Shown piece by piece: positions 1-11,292 of a stretch of DNA of 55,812 nt. The notes beneath the pieces were generated by a model. That model worked only from the letters and a program-made list of their open reading frames with translations. It had not been told where the DNA came from and searched no databases. Made by a program: the position numbers and the translations under genes. Numbering within the stretch: the first letter of the stretch is position 1; each line of letters begins with the position of its first letter. This DNA comes from Caulobacteraceae bacterium (GTDB lineage Bacteria; Pseudomonadota; Alphaproteobacteria; Caulobacterales; Caulobacteraceae): NCBI GenBank assembly GCA_027487945.1, contig JAIYCQ010000006.1, forward strand, positions 1-55,812, given 5' to 3'.

Positions 1-522
1 ATGGCCATTTCACTCTACGACGTCACCGTCGGGCAGTACCTGCAGATCGTCGACGCCGCCGCCGGCTTTCTCGACCGCGGGCTGAAGCACTGCACGGACG
101 AGGGCGCCAACCCCGATGACCTGGTCGGCAAGCGTCTGGCGGGCGACATGCTGCCGCTGGCCTTCCAGATCGCTTCTGTCGCCCACCACTCCATCGGCGC
201 CATCGAGGGCGTCAAGGCCGGCGTCTCCGGACCTCCGGGAGCGATGGCGGCCACGACCTACGCCGATCTGCAGAAGATCATCGCCGACGCCCAGACCGCG
301 CTGCGGGCCCTGACCCCCGACGAGGTCAACGGTCTGGCCGGCAAGGACGTGGTCTTCGAGATGGGGGCGATGAAGCTGCCCTTCACCGCCGAGGGCTATC
401 TGCTGTCGTTCTCGCTGCCCAACTTCTACTTCCACGCCTCGACCGCCTACGACATCCTGCGGGCCAACGGCGTGCCGCTGGGCAAGCGCTACTTCCTCGG
501 CGCGATGAAGATGAAGGGCTGA
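1..522 (+). CDS. DUF1993 family protein
   Basis: A 173-residue protein that reads as the DUF1993 family, helical-bundle proteins related to DinB/YfiT-like folds with no established reaction. The seen features are the N-terminal SLYDVTVGQYLQIV segment, the LPLAFQIASVAHHS helix with paired histidines near residues 62-63, and the C-terminal SLPNFYFHASTAYDILR segment, all typical of the family. The length fits the family. The ATG is the first base of the window, so the upstream sequence and any promoter cannot be judged. A strong hairpin follows the stop. No signal peptide is seen, so it is probably cytoplasmic. Confidence 0.85.
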   Translation: MAISLYDVTVGQYLQIVDAAAGFLDRGLKHCTDEGANPDDLVGKRLAGDMLPLAFQIASVAHHSIGAIEGVKAGVSGPPGAMAATTYADLQKIIADAQTALRALTPDEVNGLAGKDVVFEMGAMKLPFTAEGYLLSFSLPNFYFHASTAYDILRANGVPLGKRYFLGAMKMKG

Positions 523-539
523 CCCGCGGGTCAACAAGC

Positions 540-574
540 GGGGCGATTCACCGTTCCCTGAACGGTGTCGCCCC
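540..574 (+). terminator. Strong hairpin after the DUF1993 gene
   Basis: Two nested perfect arms are visible: GGGGCGA pairs with TCGCCCC, and CACCGTTC pairs with GAACGGTG around a 3-nt loop, with two unpaired Ts on the left side. It starts 18 bp after the stop codon. No T-run follows, so termination is likely but not certain. Confidence 0.6.
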
Positions 575-758
575 GTCCTGAGCGAAAAAGTCCGGTACAG
601 ATTGCGCGGCGAGGTCCTCGTCCGCCAGGTGATCGGCGTTCACAGTTCTCCCCAAATCGGGGGGTTGTCGTCTGACGCGCCCGGCTGGCCAATGGCCGGG
701 CGGGTTCGTCATGCGCGCGGCTCCCGAAAGAACAAGATTCATGAGGGAGAGATACATC

Positions 759-3281
759 ATGCGCACGCGCGCCCTTTCGCGTGGCCGTCAGGCCCGCACC
801 CCGCTGCTCACCGCCGCCCTGCTGGCCTCCACGGCCCTGGCCAGCCCGGTGCTGGCCCAGTCCGCTCCGGCCGCCGACGAGGCTGAAGTCGCCGAGATCG
901 TCGTCACCGCCCAGCGCCGCGAGCAGTCGCTGAACGACGTCGGCATGTCGATCCAGGCCTTCGGCGCCGAGCAGCTGGAAGAGATGCGCGTCACCAACGT
1001 GCAGGACCTGTCGACGGCGGTGCCCAGCTTCACCGTCGCGCGCTCCTACCAGGGCGTGCCGACCTTCACCCTGCGCGGCATCGGCTTCAACACCATCAAC
1101 ATGTCGGCCACCTCGACCGTCGGCACCTATGTCGATGAAGTCGCCTATGCCTATCCGATGATGCTCAGCGGTCCGGTGTTCGACCTGGAGCGCGTCGAGG
1201 TCCTCAAGGGTCCGCAGGGCACCCTGTACGGCCGCAACACCACCGCCGGCCTGATCAACTTCGTCACCCAGAAGCCCTCGACCGAGTTCGAGGCGCGCGC
1301 CGTCGCCGAAGTCGGCAACTACGAGACCATGAACTTCGAAGGCATGGTCAGCGGCCCGATCACCGAAAATCTGCAGGGCCGTCTGTCGTTCCGCAGCGAG
1401 AAGAGCGGCCGGGGCTGGCAGGTGTCGCAGAGCCGCGGCGAGCGCCTCGGCGAAGTCGACCGCATCGGCGTTCGCGGCGCCCTGGCCTTCCAGCCGACCG
1501 ACGCCCTGTCGATCGACGCCTCGATCAACTACTGGGTCAACAAGAGCGACACCCTGGCCGCCCAGGCCATCGGCTTCACCCCGGGCACGACGCCGCAGGG
1601 CGTCAACCCGCTGGGCGCCGGCTTCTGGAACGCCCCGGGCCTGGCCAACTTCATCGCCACCAGCCTGCCGACCAGCGGCGAGCAGGCCGACTGGGCGCCC
1701 GACGCCCGCCGCACCTCGACGGTCGGCACGACCCCGGGCATCGACAAGCCGCTCGAGGAAGACTCGAGCTTCCTGGGCGCCAAGCTGAACGTCGCCTGGG
1801 ACATCAGCGATGACCTGACGCTGGTCTCGCTGACCAGCTTCAACAAGATCGAACGCAAGGGCGTGATGGACTGGGCCGGCGCGCCCTACAACGTCCTCGT
1901 CCAGGACGCCGACGGCGAGATCGAATCCTTCGCCCAGGAACTGCGCATCCAGGGCGGCAACGACCGCGTCACCTGGCTGGTCGGCGGCTACTACGGCCAG
2001 GACGACATCGTCGACACCAACCAGACCCTGTTCCGCGACAACGCCAACGTCCGCCTGTTCCAGTTCCTGAGCGGCCAGCTGCTCGCCACGCCGTTCAACA
2101 CCGGCCCGCTGCCCGGCGGCGCCGGTCCGGGCGGCGTCTACACGGCCGCCCAGGCCGCCAACACCTTCCAGACCTACCGCGACGACGGCCGGATCGAAAC
2201 CACCACCGCCAGCCTCTTCGCCAGCGCCGACTGGACCCTGACCGACAGCCTCACCCTGACCACCGGCCTGCGCTACACCCAGGACAAGCAGGACGCGAAC
2301 ATCTGCTCGCGTGACGTCAACGGCTCGATGCTGACGAACCTGAACCTGACCAACAAGTACCTGTACCTGCTGCGCTACGGCGTCGCGATCACGGACAACG
2401 TCGTCGCCAACGGCTGCTCGACGACCCGCATCAACCGGACGACCATGACCGCCACGCGCGGCGAGGTCATCACCAACCTGGAAGAGGACAACATCGCCTG
2501 GCGTGTCGCCCTCAACTGGAACGTCACGGACGATGTGCTGCTGTTCGGTTCGGTGTCGCAGGGCGCCAAGTCCGGCGGGGCTCCGGTCAACACCGCCAGC
2601 CTCTACGAACAGAACCTGCCCGCCCAGCAGGAGCAGCTGCTCGCCTACGAAGTCGGCGTGAAGGCCGCCCTGTTCGAGCGCCGGCTGCAGGCCAACGTCG
2701 CGGCCTTCTACTACGACTACACCGACAAGCAGATGAGCACCTTCAACCCGGATGCGCTCTACACCGCCCTGGCCCGTCTGCAGAATATCCCGGAGTCGTT
2801 CGCCTACGGCGTCGACGCCGAGCTGACCATGCGGCCGTCAGAGAACTTCACCCTGATCACGGCGGCGACCTTCCTGCACACCGAGATCGACGGCTTCGTC
2901 GGGACCAACGGCGCCGGCCTGCCGCAGGACTATGACGGCGCGCCCTTCCTCTACAGCCCCAAGTTCCTCGGCAGCATCACGGCGCTGTACAACCGCGACC
3001 TGACCGACAACCTGGGCTTCAAGGCGATGCTCAACGGCCGCTACCAGGCCACGTCGCAGGCCGACCTCGAAGGCAGCGCGCTGTACGAGATCCCGGCCTA
3101 CGGCGTCTGGAACGCCAGCGTCGGCGTCGAGTCGCTGGACGGTCGCTGGGGCCTCAGCGCCTGGGCCCGCAACCTGACGGACACCTACTACTGGACCGCG
3201 GTGGCCAGCAACGCCAACACGGTGGTGCGCTTCCCGGGCCAGACCCGCACCGTCGGGGTCACCCTAACCATCAACTACTGA
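759..3281 (+). CDS. TonB-dependent outer-membrane receptor
   Basis: An 840-residue outer-membrane receptor that would import a substrate using TonB energy. From the chosen ATG it has a signal peptide ending near SPVLAQ, a TonB-box-like EIVVTAQRREQ at about residues 49-59, a plug domain with LRGIGF and the ERVEVLKGPQGTLYGRNTT motif, and then a long beta barrel ending in TINY with the usual terminal aromatic residue. The start at 759 is preferred over upstream in-frame starts at 711 and 741 because GAGGGAGA lies about 8 nt before it and the signal peptide begins there. The substrate cannot be read. The adjacent AraC regulator may control it. An intrinsic terminator follows. Confidence 0.92.
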   Translation: MRTRALSRGRQARTPLLTAALLASTALASPVLAQSAPAADEAEVAEIVVTAQRREQSLNDVGMSIQAFGAEQLEEMRVTNVQDLSTAVPSFTVARSYQGVPTFTLRGIGFNTINMSATSTVGTYVDEVAYAYPMMLSGPVFDLERVEVLKGPQGTLYGRNTTAGLINFVTQKPSTEFEARAVAEVGNYETMNFEGMVSGPITENLQGRLSFRSEKSGRGWQVSQSRGERLGEVDRIGVRGALAFQPTDALSIDASINYWVNKSDTLAAQAIGFTPGTTPQGVNPLGAGFWNAPGLANFIATSLPTSGEQADWAPDARRTSTVGTTPGIDKPLEEDSSFLGAKLNVAWDISDDLTLVSLTSFNKIERKGVMDWAGAPYNVLVQDADGEIESFAQELRIQGGNDRVTWLVGGYYGQDDIVDTNQTLFRDNANVRLFQFLSGQLLATPFNTGPLPGGAGPGGVYTAAQAANTFQTYRDDGRIETTTASLFASADWTLTDSLTLTTGLRYTQDKQDANICSRDVNGSMLTNLNLTNKYLYLLRYGVAITDNVVANGCSTTRINRTTMTATRGEVITNLEEDNIAWRVALNWNVTDDVLLFGSVSQGAKSGGAPVNTASLYEQNLPAQQEQLLAYEVGVKAALFERRLQANVAAFYYDYTDKQMSTFNPDALYTALARLQNIPESFAYGVDAELTMRPSENFTLITAATFLHTEIDGFVGTNGAGLPQDYDGAPFLYSPKFLGSITALYNRDLTDNLGFKAMLNGRYQATSQADLEGSALYEIPAYGVWNASVGVESLDGRWGLSAWARNLTDTYYWTAVASNANTVVRFPGQTRTVGVTLTINY

Positions 3282-3331
3282 TCTCAACTCAGCCATCGAT
3301 CCCTGTCCTCCCGCAGGGATCCCAGGCCTTT

Positions 3332-3371
3332 GGGCGCGCCAGCGGGGAGCCGGCGCGCCCTTCTCTTTTCT
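3332..3371 (+). terminator. Intrinsic terminator of the TonB receptor gene
   Basis: A perfect 9-bp stem (GGGCGCGCC / GGCGCGCCC) with an 11-nt loop is followed by a pyrimidine tract, TTCTCTTTTCT. It lies about 50 bp after the receptor stop codon. Confidence 0.8.
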
Positions 3372-3393
3372 GCCGCAGCGTAAGGGCGGCTAT

Positions 3394-4440
3394 GTGCGCG
3401 TCATGGTCGAGCGAGTGCAGTCTGGCGTAGCGTCTGGTCGTGGGCCCCGGTTCACGGCCGCGGATTTCCGTGTTCCGGGCGGCTATCTGCCGCTGCTGGT
3501 CGGCGCCGAGGCGGCGCAGGCTCTTGCGGGCGGCGCCCCGTCCGACGCGCCGATGCCGTCGACGCGGTTCCTGACCCTCTGCCTGGAACATATGCGGGCT
3601 ACCGGGGACGAGGCCTGTGGCGCGGCCCCCGTCCGCGCGCCGCAGGGAACCTTCGGCCTGCTCCTGGCCGCCGCCGCACAGGGCGACACCTTCGCCCAGG
3701 CCTTGCAGCGCTTCGCCGACGCCGTGCCGATGCTGCGTCCGGACATGATCGTCGGCTTCAGCCGCACCCGGCGCGGGCTGGAGATCTCCTTCGGCCATCG
3801 CGGCGAGCGGGACCCGCGCCGCGACCTTCTGGTCGAGATCTTCGCCCTGACCGCCCACTGCGGCCTCCGCTGGCTGACCGGCCGGCGCCTGCCGCCGGTC
3901 TTCCTGCGGGTGCAGCCCGCGACGCCGCCGATGGGGCCCACACTGTTACGGCCCGTGGTATCGCCGACGGCCCTGCGGCGCGGACGGGGCGTGACCATCG
4001 GCTACGCCCTGGCCGACGGCGCCCTGCCGCTGAGGGCGGTGAAGTACCAGCGCTGGGCGGCCCATGAGCTTGGAGAGTTCAACGCCCTGCTCGACGAGGC
4101 GGCCCGGGTCGTCGAACGCTCCATCCCCGGCCCGCCTCCCGGCATCGTCGCCCAGGTTCAGGCGGTGATCGGCCCGGACGCCTGGGGCGAGCCGGTCGCC
4201 GCCCGGGCGCTGGGCATGAGCACGGCCACCCTGCGGCGCCGGCTGTCCGACGAGGGCACCTCCTTCCGCACCGTGGCCTCTGACATGCGCCGGGCAGCCG
4301 CCCGGAGCCTGCTGGCCACCGAGCATTCGCTGGACGACATCGCCGCCCGGCTGGGCTTTTCCGACAGCCGCAGCTTCCGCCGCGCCTGCCAGGGCTGGTT
4401 CGGCATGGCTCCGGCCGAGTACCGCCGGCAGCAGCGCTAG
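3394..4440 (+). CDS. AraC-family transcriptional regulator
   Basis: A 348-residue regulator. The N-terminal ~230 residues look like the arabinose-binding-like sensor domain of OruR/ArgR-type AraC proteins (LPLLVGAEAAQAL, then GTFGLLL). The last ~100 residues are an AraC double helix-turn-helix (ARALGMSTATLRRRLSDEG, then DDIAARLGFSDSRSFRRA and GMAPAEYRR). The frame opens with GTG at 3394; an in-frame ATG at 3403 is an equally plausible start. The stop codon overlaps the convergent aminotransferase gene by 4 bp. It lies directly downstream of the TonB receptor in the same orientation, beyond a terminator, so it is probably transcribed separately. Regulation of the receptor is inference from position. 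Confidence 0.88.
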   Translation: MRVMVERVQSGVASGRGPRFTAADFRVPGGYLPLLVGAEAAQALAGGAPSDAPMPSTRFLTLCLEHMRATGDEACGAAPVRAPQGTFGLLLAAAAQGDTFAQALQRFADAVPMLRPDMIVGFSRTRRGLEISFGHRGERDPRRDLLVEIFALTAHCGLRWLTGRRLPPVFLRVQPATPPMGPTLLRPVVSPTALRRGRGVTIGYALADGALPLRAVKYQRWAAHELGEFNALLDEAARVVERSIPGPPPGIVAQVQAVIGPDAWGEPVAARALGMSTATLRRRLSDEGTSFRTVASDMRRAAARSLLATEHSLDDIAARLGFSDSRSFRRACQGWFGMAPAEYRRQQR

Positions 4441-5567
4441 GACCGCGCTTGAAACCAGGGGGTCAGGCGGCGCAGGGCCTCCTCGACCTCGGCGGTGGAG
4501 ACCGCGAAGCTGATGCGGATGAAGCGCCGGCCCTCGACCGGGTCGAAGTCGACGCCCGAGGCCGTCGCCACGCCGGTGTCGCGCAACAGGTCCTTGCAGA
4601 AGGCCAGGCTGTCGTCGGTCAGGTGGGCCACGCTGGCGTAGATGTAGAAGGCGCCGTCCGGCGGGGCGATCTCGCGCAGGCCCAGACCCGGCAGGGCGTC
4701 CAGCAGCAGGGCGCGGTTGCGGCGATAGACCTCGACATGCCCTTCCAGCTCGTCGCGACAGTCCATGGCGACAAGGCCCGCGTGCTGGCTGAGCGACGGC
4801 GCGGTCAGGAACAGGTTGCCGACATAGGCCCGCGCGGCGGGCAACAGGTCATCCGGCGCCAGCAGCCAGCCCAGCCGCCAGGCGACCATGCTGAAGTACT
4901 TCGAGAAGCTGCTGACGATCAGGGCCGAGGGCTCGAACTCCAGCATCGAGCGGCAGGGGCCGACGTAGCTGAGGCCGTGGTAGATCTCGTCGGAGACGAT
5001 GCGGATGCCCCGCTCACGGCAGACGGCCGCGATGCGGGCCAGCTCGGCGGCCTCGATGATGGTGCCGGTCGGGTTGGCCGGGCTGGCGATGATCACGCCC
5101 TTCGGCGGCGGGTCGAGCGCCTCGAGATGGGCGGCGGTCAGCTGGTAGCGGTCGGCGGGGCCGCAGGCGATCTCCACCGGCTCCAGATGCAGGCTTTTGA
5201 GCGTATTGCGGTACGCGACGTAGCCGGGCCGGGCCAGCGCCACCCGGTCGCCGGGCTCGAACGCCGACAGCAGCGCCAGCACCAGGGCCGGGGACGCGCC
5301 GCAGGTGATCACGAACCGCTCGTCCTCGACCGCGACGCCATAGCGCTCGGCATAGTGGCGCGACAGCCGCTGCCGCAGGGCCGGGCTTTCCCAGTAGCCC
5401 ATGCCGTCGGTGTCGAGCACATGGTGCGCCCGCCCGATCGCCGCCTTCGGCGCGCCGGTCGAGGGCTGGCCGAACTCCATATGGATGATCGAACGCCCCT
5501 GGGCCTTCAGCTCATGGGCGAGGCGGCTGATGGCGATGGCGTGGAAGGGGTCGATGCGGACGGACAT
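4437..5567 (-). CDS. PLP-dependent class I/II aminotransferase
   Basis: A 376-residue fold-type I aminotransferase that transfers an amino group between an amino acid and a 2-oxo acid. Visible landmarks are Asn165 in SPANPTG, Asp193 in IVSDEIYHGLSY (contacts the PLP ring nitrogen), the Schiff-base Lys223 in SSFSKYFSM, and a C-terminal RISF arginine near residue 350 that should bind the substrate carboxylate. Length and motifs resemble AspC/YbdL-type enzymes, but the specific substrate cannot be assigned. It is the last gene of a leftward run behind the M16 peptidase and ends tail to tail with the AraC gene. Confidence 0.9.
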   Translation of the reverse strand: MSVRIDPFHAIAISRLAHELKAQGRSIIHMEFGQPSTGAPKAAIGRAHHVLDTDGMGYWESPALRQRLSRHYAERYGVAVEDERFVITCGASPALVLALLSAFEPGDRVALARPGYVAYRNTLKSLHLEPVEIACGPADRYQLTAAHLEALDPPPKGVIIASPANPTGTIIEAAELARIAAVCRERGIRIVSDEIYHGLSYVGPCRSMLEFEPSALIVSSFSKYFSMVAWRLGWLLAPDDLLPAARAYVGNLFLTAPSLSQHAGLVAMDCRDELEGHVEVYRRNRALLLDALPGLGLREIAPPDGAFYIYASVAHLTDDSLAFCKDLLRDTGVATASGVDFDPVEGRRFIRISFAVSTAEVEEALRRLTPWFQARS

Positions 5568-5631
5568 GACCTAGGTTTCGCCGTGGAAGGGGGATTGGCG
5601 CAACCCCCCACCCGTCGGGCCGTGACGGAGA

Positions 5632-5656
5632 GGGGAGAACGCGCCGCGCTCTCCCC
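5632..5656 (-). terminator. Hairpin downstream of the M16 peptidase gene
   Basis: Arms GGGGAGAACGCG and CGCGCTCTCCCC (one mismatch, almost no loop) lie just past the M16 stop and before the aminotransferase gene. There is no clear T-run, so it could be a terminator or an mRNA-stabilising hairpin. Confidence 0.45.
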
Positions 5657-5661
5657 GCTCA

Positions 5662-8526
5662 TCACTTCGCTGCCGGGGCCGTGCTCTTCAGCGACGGAGC
5701 GTCGAGGTCCAGCTCATCGATGCGGATGACCTCGGCGCCGGGCAGGGCGGCGGAGACGTCGGCCCCGAACAGCTTGCTGTCGCCGACCACGATCACGCTG
5801 GCCTTTGACGGGTCGAAGATGTCCCGGGCGAAGCTCTGGACGTCGGCGGCGGTGACGGCCTCGACCCGGGTGGTGAACAGGTTCATCTCCTCCAGCGCGA
5901 TCCCGGAGACCGCCAGCCCGCCGAGGATGCCGGCAAGGCCGTTGGTGGTGCCGAGGTCACGGCCGAAGTCGCCCACCAGCACCGACTTGCGGGCCGCCAG
6001 CTCGGCCGGGGTGGCAGGGGCGGTCGCCATGCGGCTCATCTCGCCCCGGATCAGGCCGATCACCTCCGCCGCGGACTCGTTCTTTGTCTGGGTCGAGGCG
6101 CTGAACCCGCCGACGACGCGACGGGCGCTGAGGCCGGAGCCGGCGCCGTAGGCGAGGCCGCGCTTGACCCGGATCTCCTGGTTCAGACGGGCCGAGTAGC
6201 CGCCGCCCAGCACCGTGTTGGCGACGATGCCTGCGTAGTAGCGATCATCCTCGCGGGCGATGCCGCGCCGGGTCACGGTGACCGCCGCCTGGCCGGCGTT
6301 GGGCAGGTCGACGATGATGTTGCGCGGGGCGGCGACCACATCGGCGGTCGGCCGCGCGGGCAGGGGCGTCGCGGGCCTGACCCAGCCGCCGAACGCCTGC
6401 TCGGCCAGGGCGAAGCCTTCCTCCGGCGTCAGGTCGCCCACGATGACCAGAACGGCGTTGTCCGGCCGCCACCAGGTGCGGTGCACGGCGACGAGGTCGT
6501 CACGCGTCAGGGCCGGCAGCGAGGCGGGAGTTCCACCCGCCACCCGTCCATAGGGCGTGCCGGCGTAGAGCACCGGCGCGGCGATGAAGCCGGCGACCGA
6601 CCCCGGGTTCTTGAGCGCGACGCTGAAGCCGTCCAGCGCCTGCTCCCGCACCCGGTCGAGCTCGGCCTGGGCGAAGGCCGGGTTCAGGACGACGTCGGCC
6701 ATGATCGCCATCGAGGCGGTCAGGTTCTGCGGCATGACGTTCAGCGTCACCGACGAGGCCTCCCAGCCCGAGCCGGCGCCCAGCGCCGCGCCCAGGGCCT
6801 CGGTCTCGGTGGCGATCTGCTGGGCGGTGCGGTTTGTCGTGCCCTCGGTCAGCAGCTCGGCCATCATCGCCGAGGCGCCGGCCCGGCCGGCCGGATCGGC
6901 GGCGGCGCCCGACAGCACCGACAGGTCGGCGGTGACCAGCGGCAGGTCGCTGCTGCGCGAGACGATCACCCGCAGGCCGTTGGCGAGCGTCTTCTCCGAG
7001 GCGGTCGGCAGGCTGGGCGAGACGGCGGCGGCCAGCGGCGGCGGGGCCTGGCGCGCGCCCTCCGGAGCCAGGGTCCAGACCTTGCCCGTGAACTTGCGCG
7101 ACTTCACGGGCCTGGCGGGCTTTTCCACCTTCGGCGTCTCGCCGGCGGGGCGGGCCGACTCGTCGAGGTAGCGGATGACCACGCGGCTGTCGTCGGTCAG
7201 GTACTTGCGGGCGACGCGCTGCACGTCCTCGGCGGTGACCGCCTGCAGCTCGGCGATGCCGGTGTTGGCCTTGGCCACGTCTCCGTCGAAGATCAGGGCC
7301 GCGCCCAGGGCGTTGGCGCGACCGTCGATGGTCTCGCGCTCGCGCACCTCGCCGGCGACCAGTTCGGTCTTGGCCTCGGCCAGTTCGGCGGCGGTGGGCG
7401 GGGCGTCGCGCAGGCGGGCCACCTCCGCCATCAGGGCCTTCTCGCCCGCTTCGGCGGTCTGGCCGCCGGCCATGATGGCGGCGACGTAGAACAGGCCGGG
7501 CTGCGCCGCGCCCTCGTTGTTGGAGAAGGCGCTCTGGGCGATCTGCTGCTCGTAGACCATGCTGTTGTACAGCCGCGAGGACTTGCCGCCCGACAGGATG
7601 GAGTCGAGCACGGTCAGGGCCGCGGTGTCCGGGTCGGACGCGGCCGGCGCCTGCCAGGTGATGGCCACGGCCGGCAGCGGCACGTTGGGGGCATAGGCGG
7701 TGACCGTCTTGCTGGCCTTGCGAGGCGGCTCCTTCACCGTCACGCGCGGCATGGCCGCCCTGGGCGTGACCAGCGGCCCGAAGTACTGGTCTACCCAGGC
7801 GTTGAGCTGGGCCTCCTCGAAGTTGCCGACCACGATCAGGGCGGCGTTGTCGGGCCGGTAGTAGGTGGCGTGGAAGTTCAGGACGTCGTCGATGGTGGCC
7901 GCGTCCAGGTCCTCGATCGAGCCGATGCCCGGCCGCTTGTAGGGGTGGACGGTGTAGGAGGCCTTGGGGATTTCGATGCGGAAGAAGCGGCCGTAGGGGT
8001 TGGCCAGCACCCGCGAGCGCAGCTCCTCCTTGACCACGTCCCGCTCGGACTTGAACACCGCCTCGTCCACGACCAGCGAGCCCAGCCGGCTGGCCTCGGC
8101 CCACAGCAGCCGTTCCAGGTGATTGGCCGGCACGACCTCGTAGTAGGCGGTGGTGTCGTTGGCGGTGAAGGCGTTGTTGAAGCCGCCGACGTCCTCGGTC
8201 ATGCGGTCGAACGTCTCAGACGGCATGTCCTTGGTCGCCTTGAACATCAGGTGTTCGAACAGGTGGGCGAAGCCGGAACGGCCCTCGGGATCATCCTTGG
8301 CCCCGACGCCGTACCAGACCTGGACCGTGACGTTGGGCGTGGTGCGGTCCAGGGCGTAGAACAGCTTCATGCCATTGGGCAGGGTCCGGCTCCTGTACGC
8401 GATCGGCGGAACCTCGACCGAAGCCGCCGCCGTGGCGGGCCCGCCCGCGGTCCGGGCGAAGGCCGGCGTCAGGGCGGTGGTGGAAAGGGCGAGGGCGAGG
8501 AAGAGGGCCTTGGCCGAGCGGTTCAT
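5662..8526 (-). CDS. Two-domain M16 family zinc peptidase, exported
   Basis: A 954-residue pitrilysin-type metallopeptidase. A signal peptide (LALALSTTALTPAFA) indicates periplasmic or outer-membrane location. The first half carries the inverted zinc motif HLFEH (His88, Glu91, His92) and the third ligand Glu168 in VVKEELRSR, at the expected spacing. The second half begins near TLANGLRVIVS at about residue 515 and has the M16 fold, but the motif position reads MMAELL, so it is the non-catalytic partner half. This matches single-chain enzymes of the family in which one half holds zinc and the other helps close the chamber. It lies between the SRPBCC gene and the aminotransferase gene on the same strand. 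Confidence 0.92.
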   Translation of the reverse strand: MNRSAKALFLALALSTTALTPAFARTAGGPATAAASVEVPPIAYRSRTLPNGMKLFYALDRTTPNVTVQVWYGVGAKDDPEGRSGFAHLFEHLMFKATKDMPSETFDRMTEDVGGFNNAFTANDTTAYYEVVPANHLERLLWAEASRLGSLVVDEAVFKSERDVVKEELRSRVLANPYGRFFRIEIPKASYTVHPYKRPGIGSIEDLDAATIDDVLNFHATYYRPDNAALIVVGNFEEAQLNAWVDQYFGPLVTPRAAMPRVTVKEPPRKASKTVTAYAPNVPLPAVAITWQAPAASDPDTAALTVLDSILSGGKSSRLYNSMVYEQQIAQSAFSNNEGAAQPGLFYVAAIMAGGQTAEAGEKALMAEVARLRDAPPTAAELAEAKTELVAGEVRERETIDGRANALGAALIFDGDVAKANTGIAELQAVTAEDVQRVARKYLTDDSRVVIRYLDESARPAGETPKVEKPARPVKSRKFTGKVWTLAPEGARQAPPPLAAAVSPSLPTASEKTLANGLRVIVSRSSDLPLVTADLSVLSGAAADPAGRAGASAMMAELLTEGTTNRTAQQIATETEALGAALGAGSGWEASSVTLNVMPQNLTASMAIMADVVLNPAFAQAELDRVREQALDGFSVALKNPGSVAGFIAAPVLYAGTPYGRVAGGTPASLPALTRDDLVAVHRTWWRPDNAVLVIVGDLTPEEGFALAEQAFGGWVRPATPLPARPTADVVAAPRNIIVDLPNAGQAAVTVTRRGIAREDDRYYAGIVANTVLGGGYSARLNQEIRVKRGLAYGAGSGLSARRVVGGFSASTQTKNESAAEVIGLIRGEMSRMATAPATPAELAARKSVLVGDFGRDLGTTNGLAGILGGLAVSGIALEEMNLFTTRVEAVTAADVQSFARDIFDPSKASVIVVGDSKLFGADVSAALPGAEVIRIDELDLDAPSLKSTAPAAK

Positions 8527-8609
8527 GAAGGGCTCCGGGAAACGGGTCCCGGGGACTCTAGCATTCCGTCTGGACGGACGCTGGTTACGGTCCTGTCATC
8601 TGGGCGGGC

Positions 8610-9203
8610 TCAGCGGCGGCTTTCGCTCTCTCGCCTGAGCGCCTTCAACGCCCTGGCGACGTCGCGGCGCATGGCGGCGCGGGTGACCAGGGCGGGCGCC
8701 GACAACGGCGAACTGGCCCGGTTCTCGTAGATCACCCGCGTGCGACCCGTCCCCAGGGGCTCGAGCCGCCACTGGCCCTCGCAGAACCGGACGTCGCCGG
8801 ACACGCAGCGGAACCGGATGCGCCGCCCGGGCTCGAACTCCGACCGGAAGGCGGTTCGGAAGACGGGCGTCAGCGGCGCCCACTGAACCGTCATTTCGCG
8901 GACGTCCCAGCGTCCGCCCGGATCGCGTTCGGTGATCCGGCAGGACCGGATGCCGGGCGCCATCCGCCCGGCGCGGCCGCAGTCGAGGATGGCGCTCCAG
9001 ACCACCGAAGCCGGGGCGTCGATATCGACCGCGCCATGCACAAGGCCGTCGGCGCCGCCGGGGTCGCTGATGACGTCGGCGTGGACATCGCCCCGCGCCA
9101 GCCGCTCGACAGCCTGGGCCGGAGGCGTCCATTCAGCCGCCGACGGCGCCCCTGGCGCAAGGGCCAGGACGAGGGCGGCGGCGAGGGCGAGGCGGCTGAT
9201 CAT
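8610..9203 (-). CDS. Exported SRPBCC (START-like) protein
   Basis: About 197 residues. From the ATG at 9203 there is a clear signal peptide (ISRLALAAALVLALAPGAPSAA). The mature part reads as an SRPBCC/polyketide-cyclase-like hydrophobic-ligand fold: VDIDAPASVVWSAILDCG near the N-terminus and GQWRLEPLGTGRTRVIYENRA in the strand region. A TTG nine bases further upstream is an alternative start. The gene begins 15 bp after the acs stop on the same strand, so cotranscription with acs is likely. The ligand is unknown. Export of an SRPBCC domain suggests a lipid- or membrane-related role, which is inference. Confidence 0.8.
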   Translation of the reverse strand: MISRLALAAALVLALAPGAPSAAEWTPPAQAVERLARGDVHADVISDPGGADGLVHGAVDIDAPASVVWSAILDCGRAGRMAPGIRSCRITERDPGGRWDVREMTVQWAPLTPVFRTAFRSEFEPGRRIRFRCVSGDVRFCEGQWRLEPLGTGRTRVIYENRASSPLSAPALVTRAAMRRDVARALKALRRESESRR

Positions 9204-9218
9204 CCCCCGCAATACGCC

Positions 9219-11159
<1,941 letters not shown>

Positions 11160-11292
11160 GCCACGCTCCCTTGGTCTTGTTGGACCGGAGTTATGCGGAT
11201 GACGCCGGGGCTGGCAAGGCGGGGAAACGCGGGCGGCTGGCGCGCGGCCGGCTTTCGGCTAGAACCGCAGCTCCCTTCCAGCGGAGTCTTCC

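Noticed and set aside
548..766. Minus-strand frame upstream of the TonB receptor
   Set aside because: It overlaps the hairpin and the receptor start, with no family resemblance or ribosome-binding site.
6481..8730. A 749-codon plus-strand open frame antisense to the M16 peptidase
   Set aside because: Gly/Arg/Val-rich composition without motifs, and it mirrors the well-supported peptidase gene; long antisense frames are expected in DNA of this GC content.
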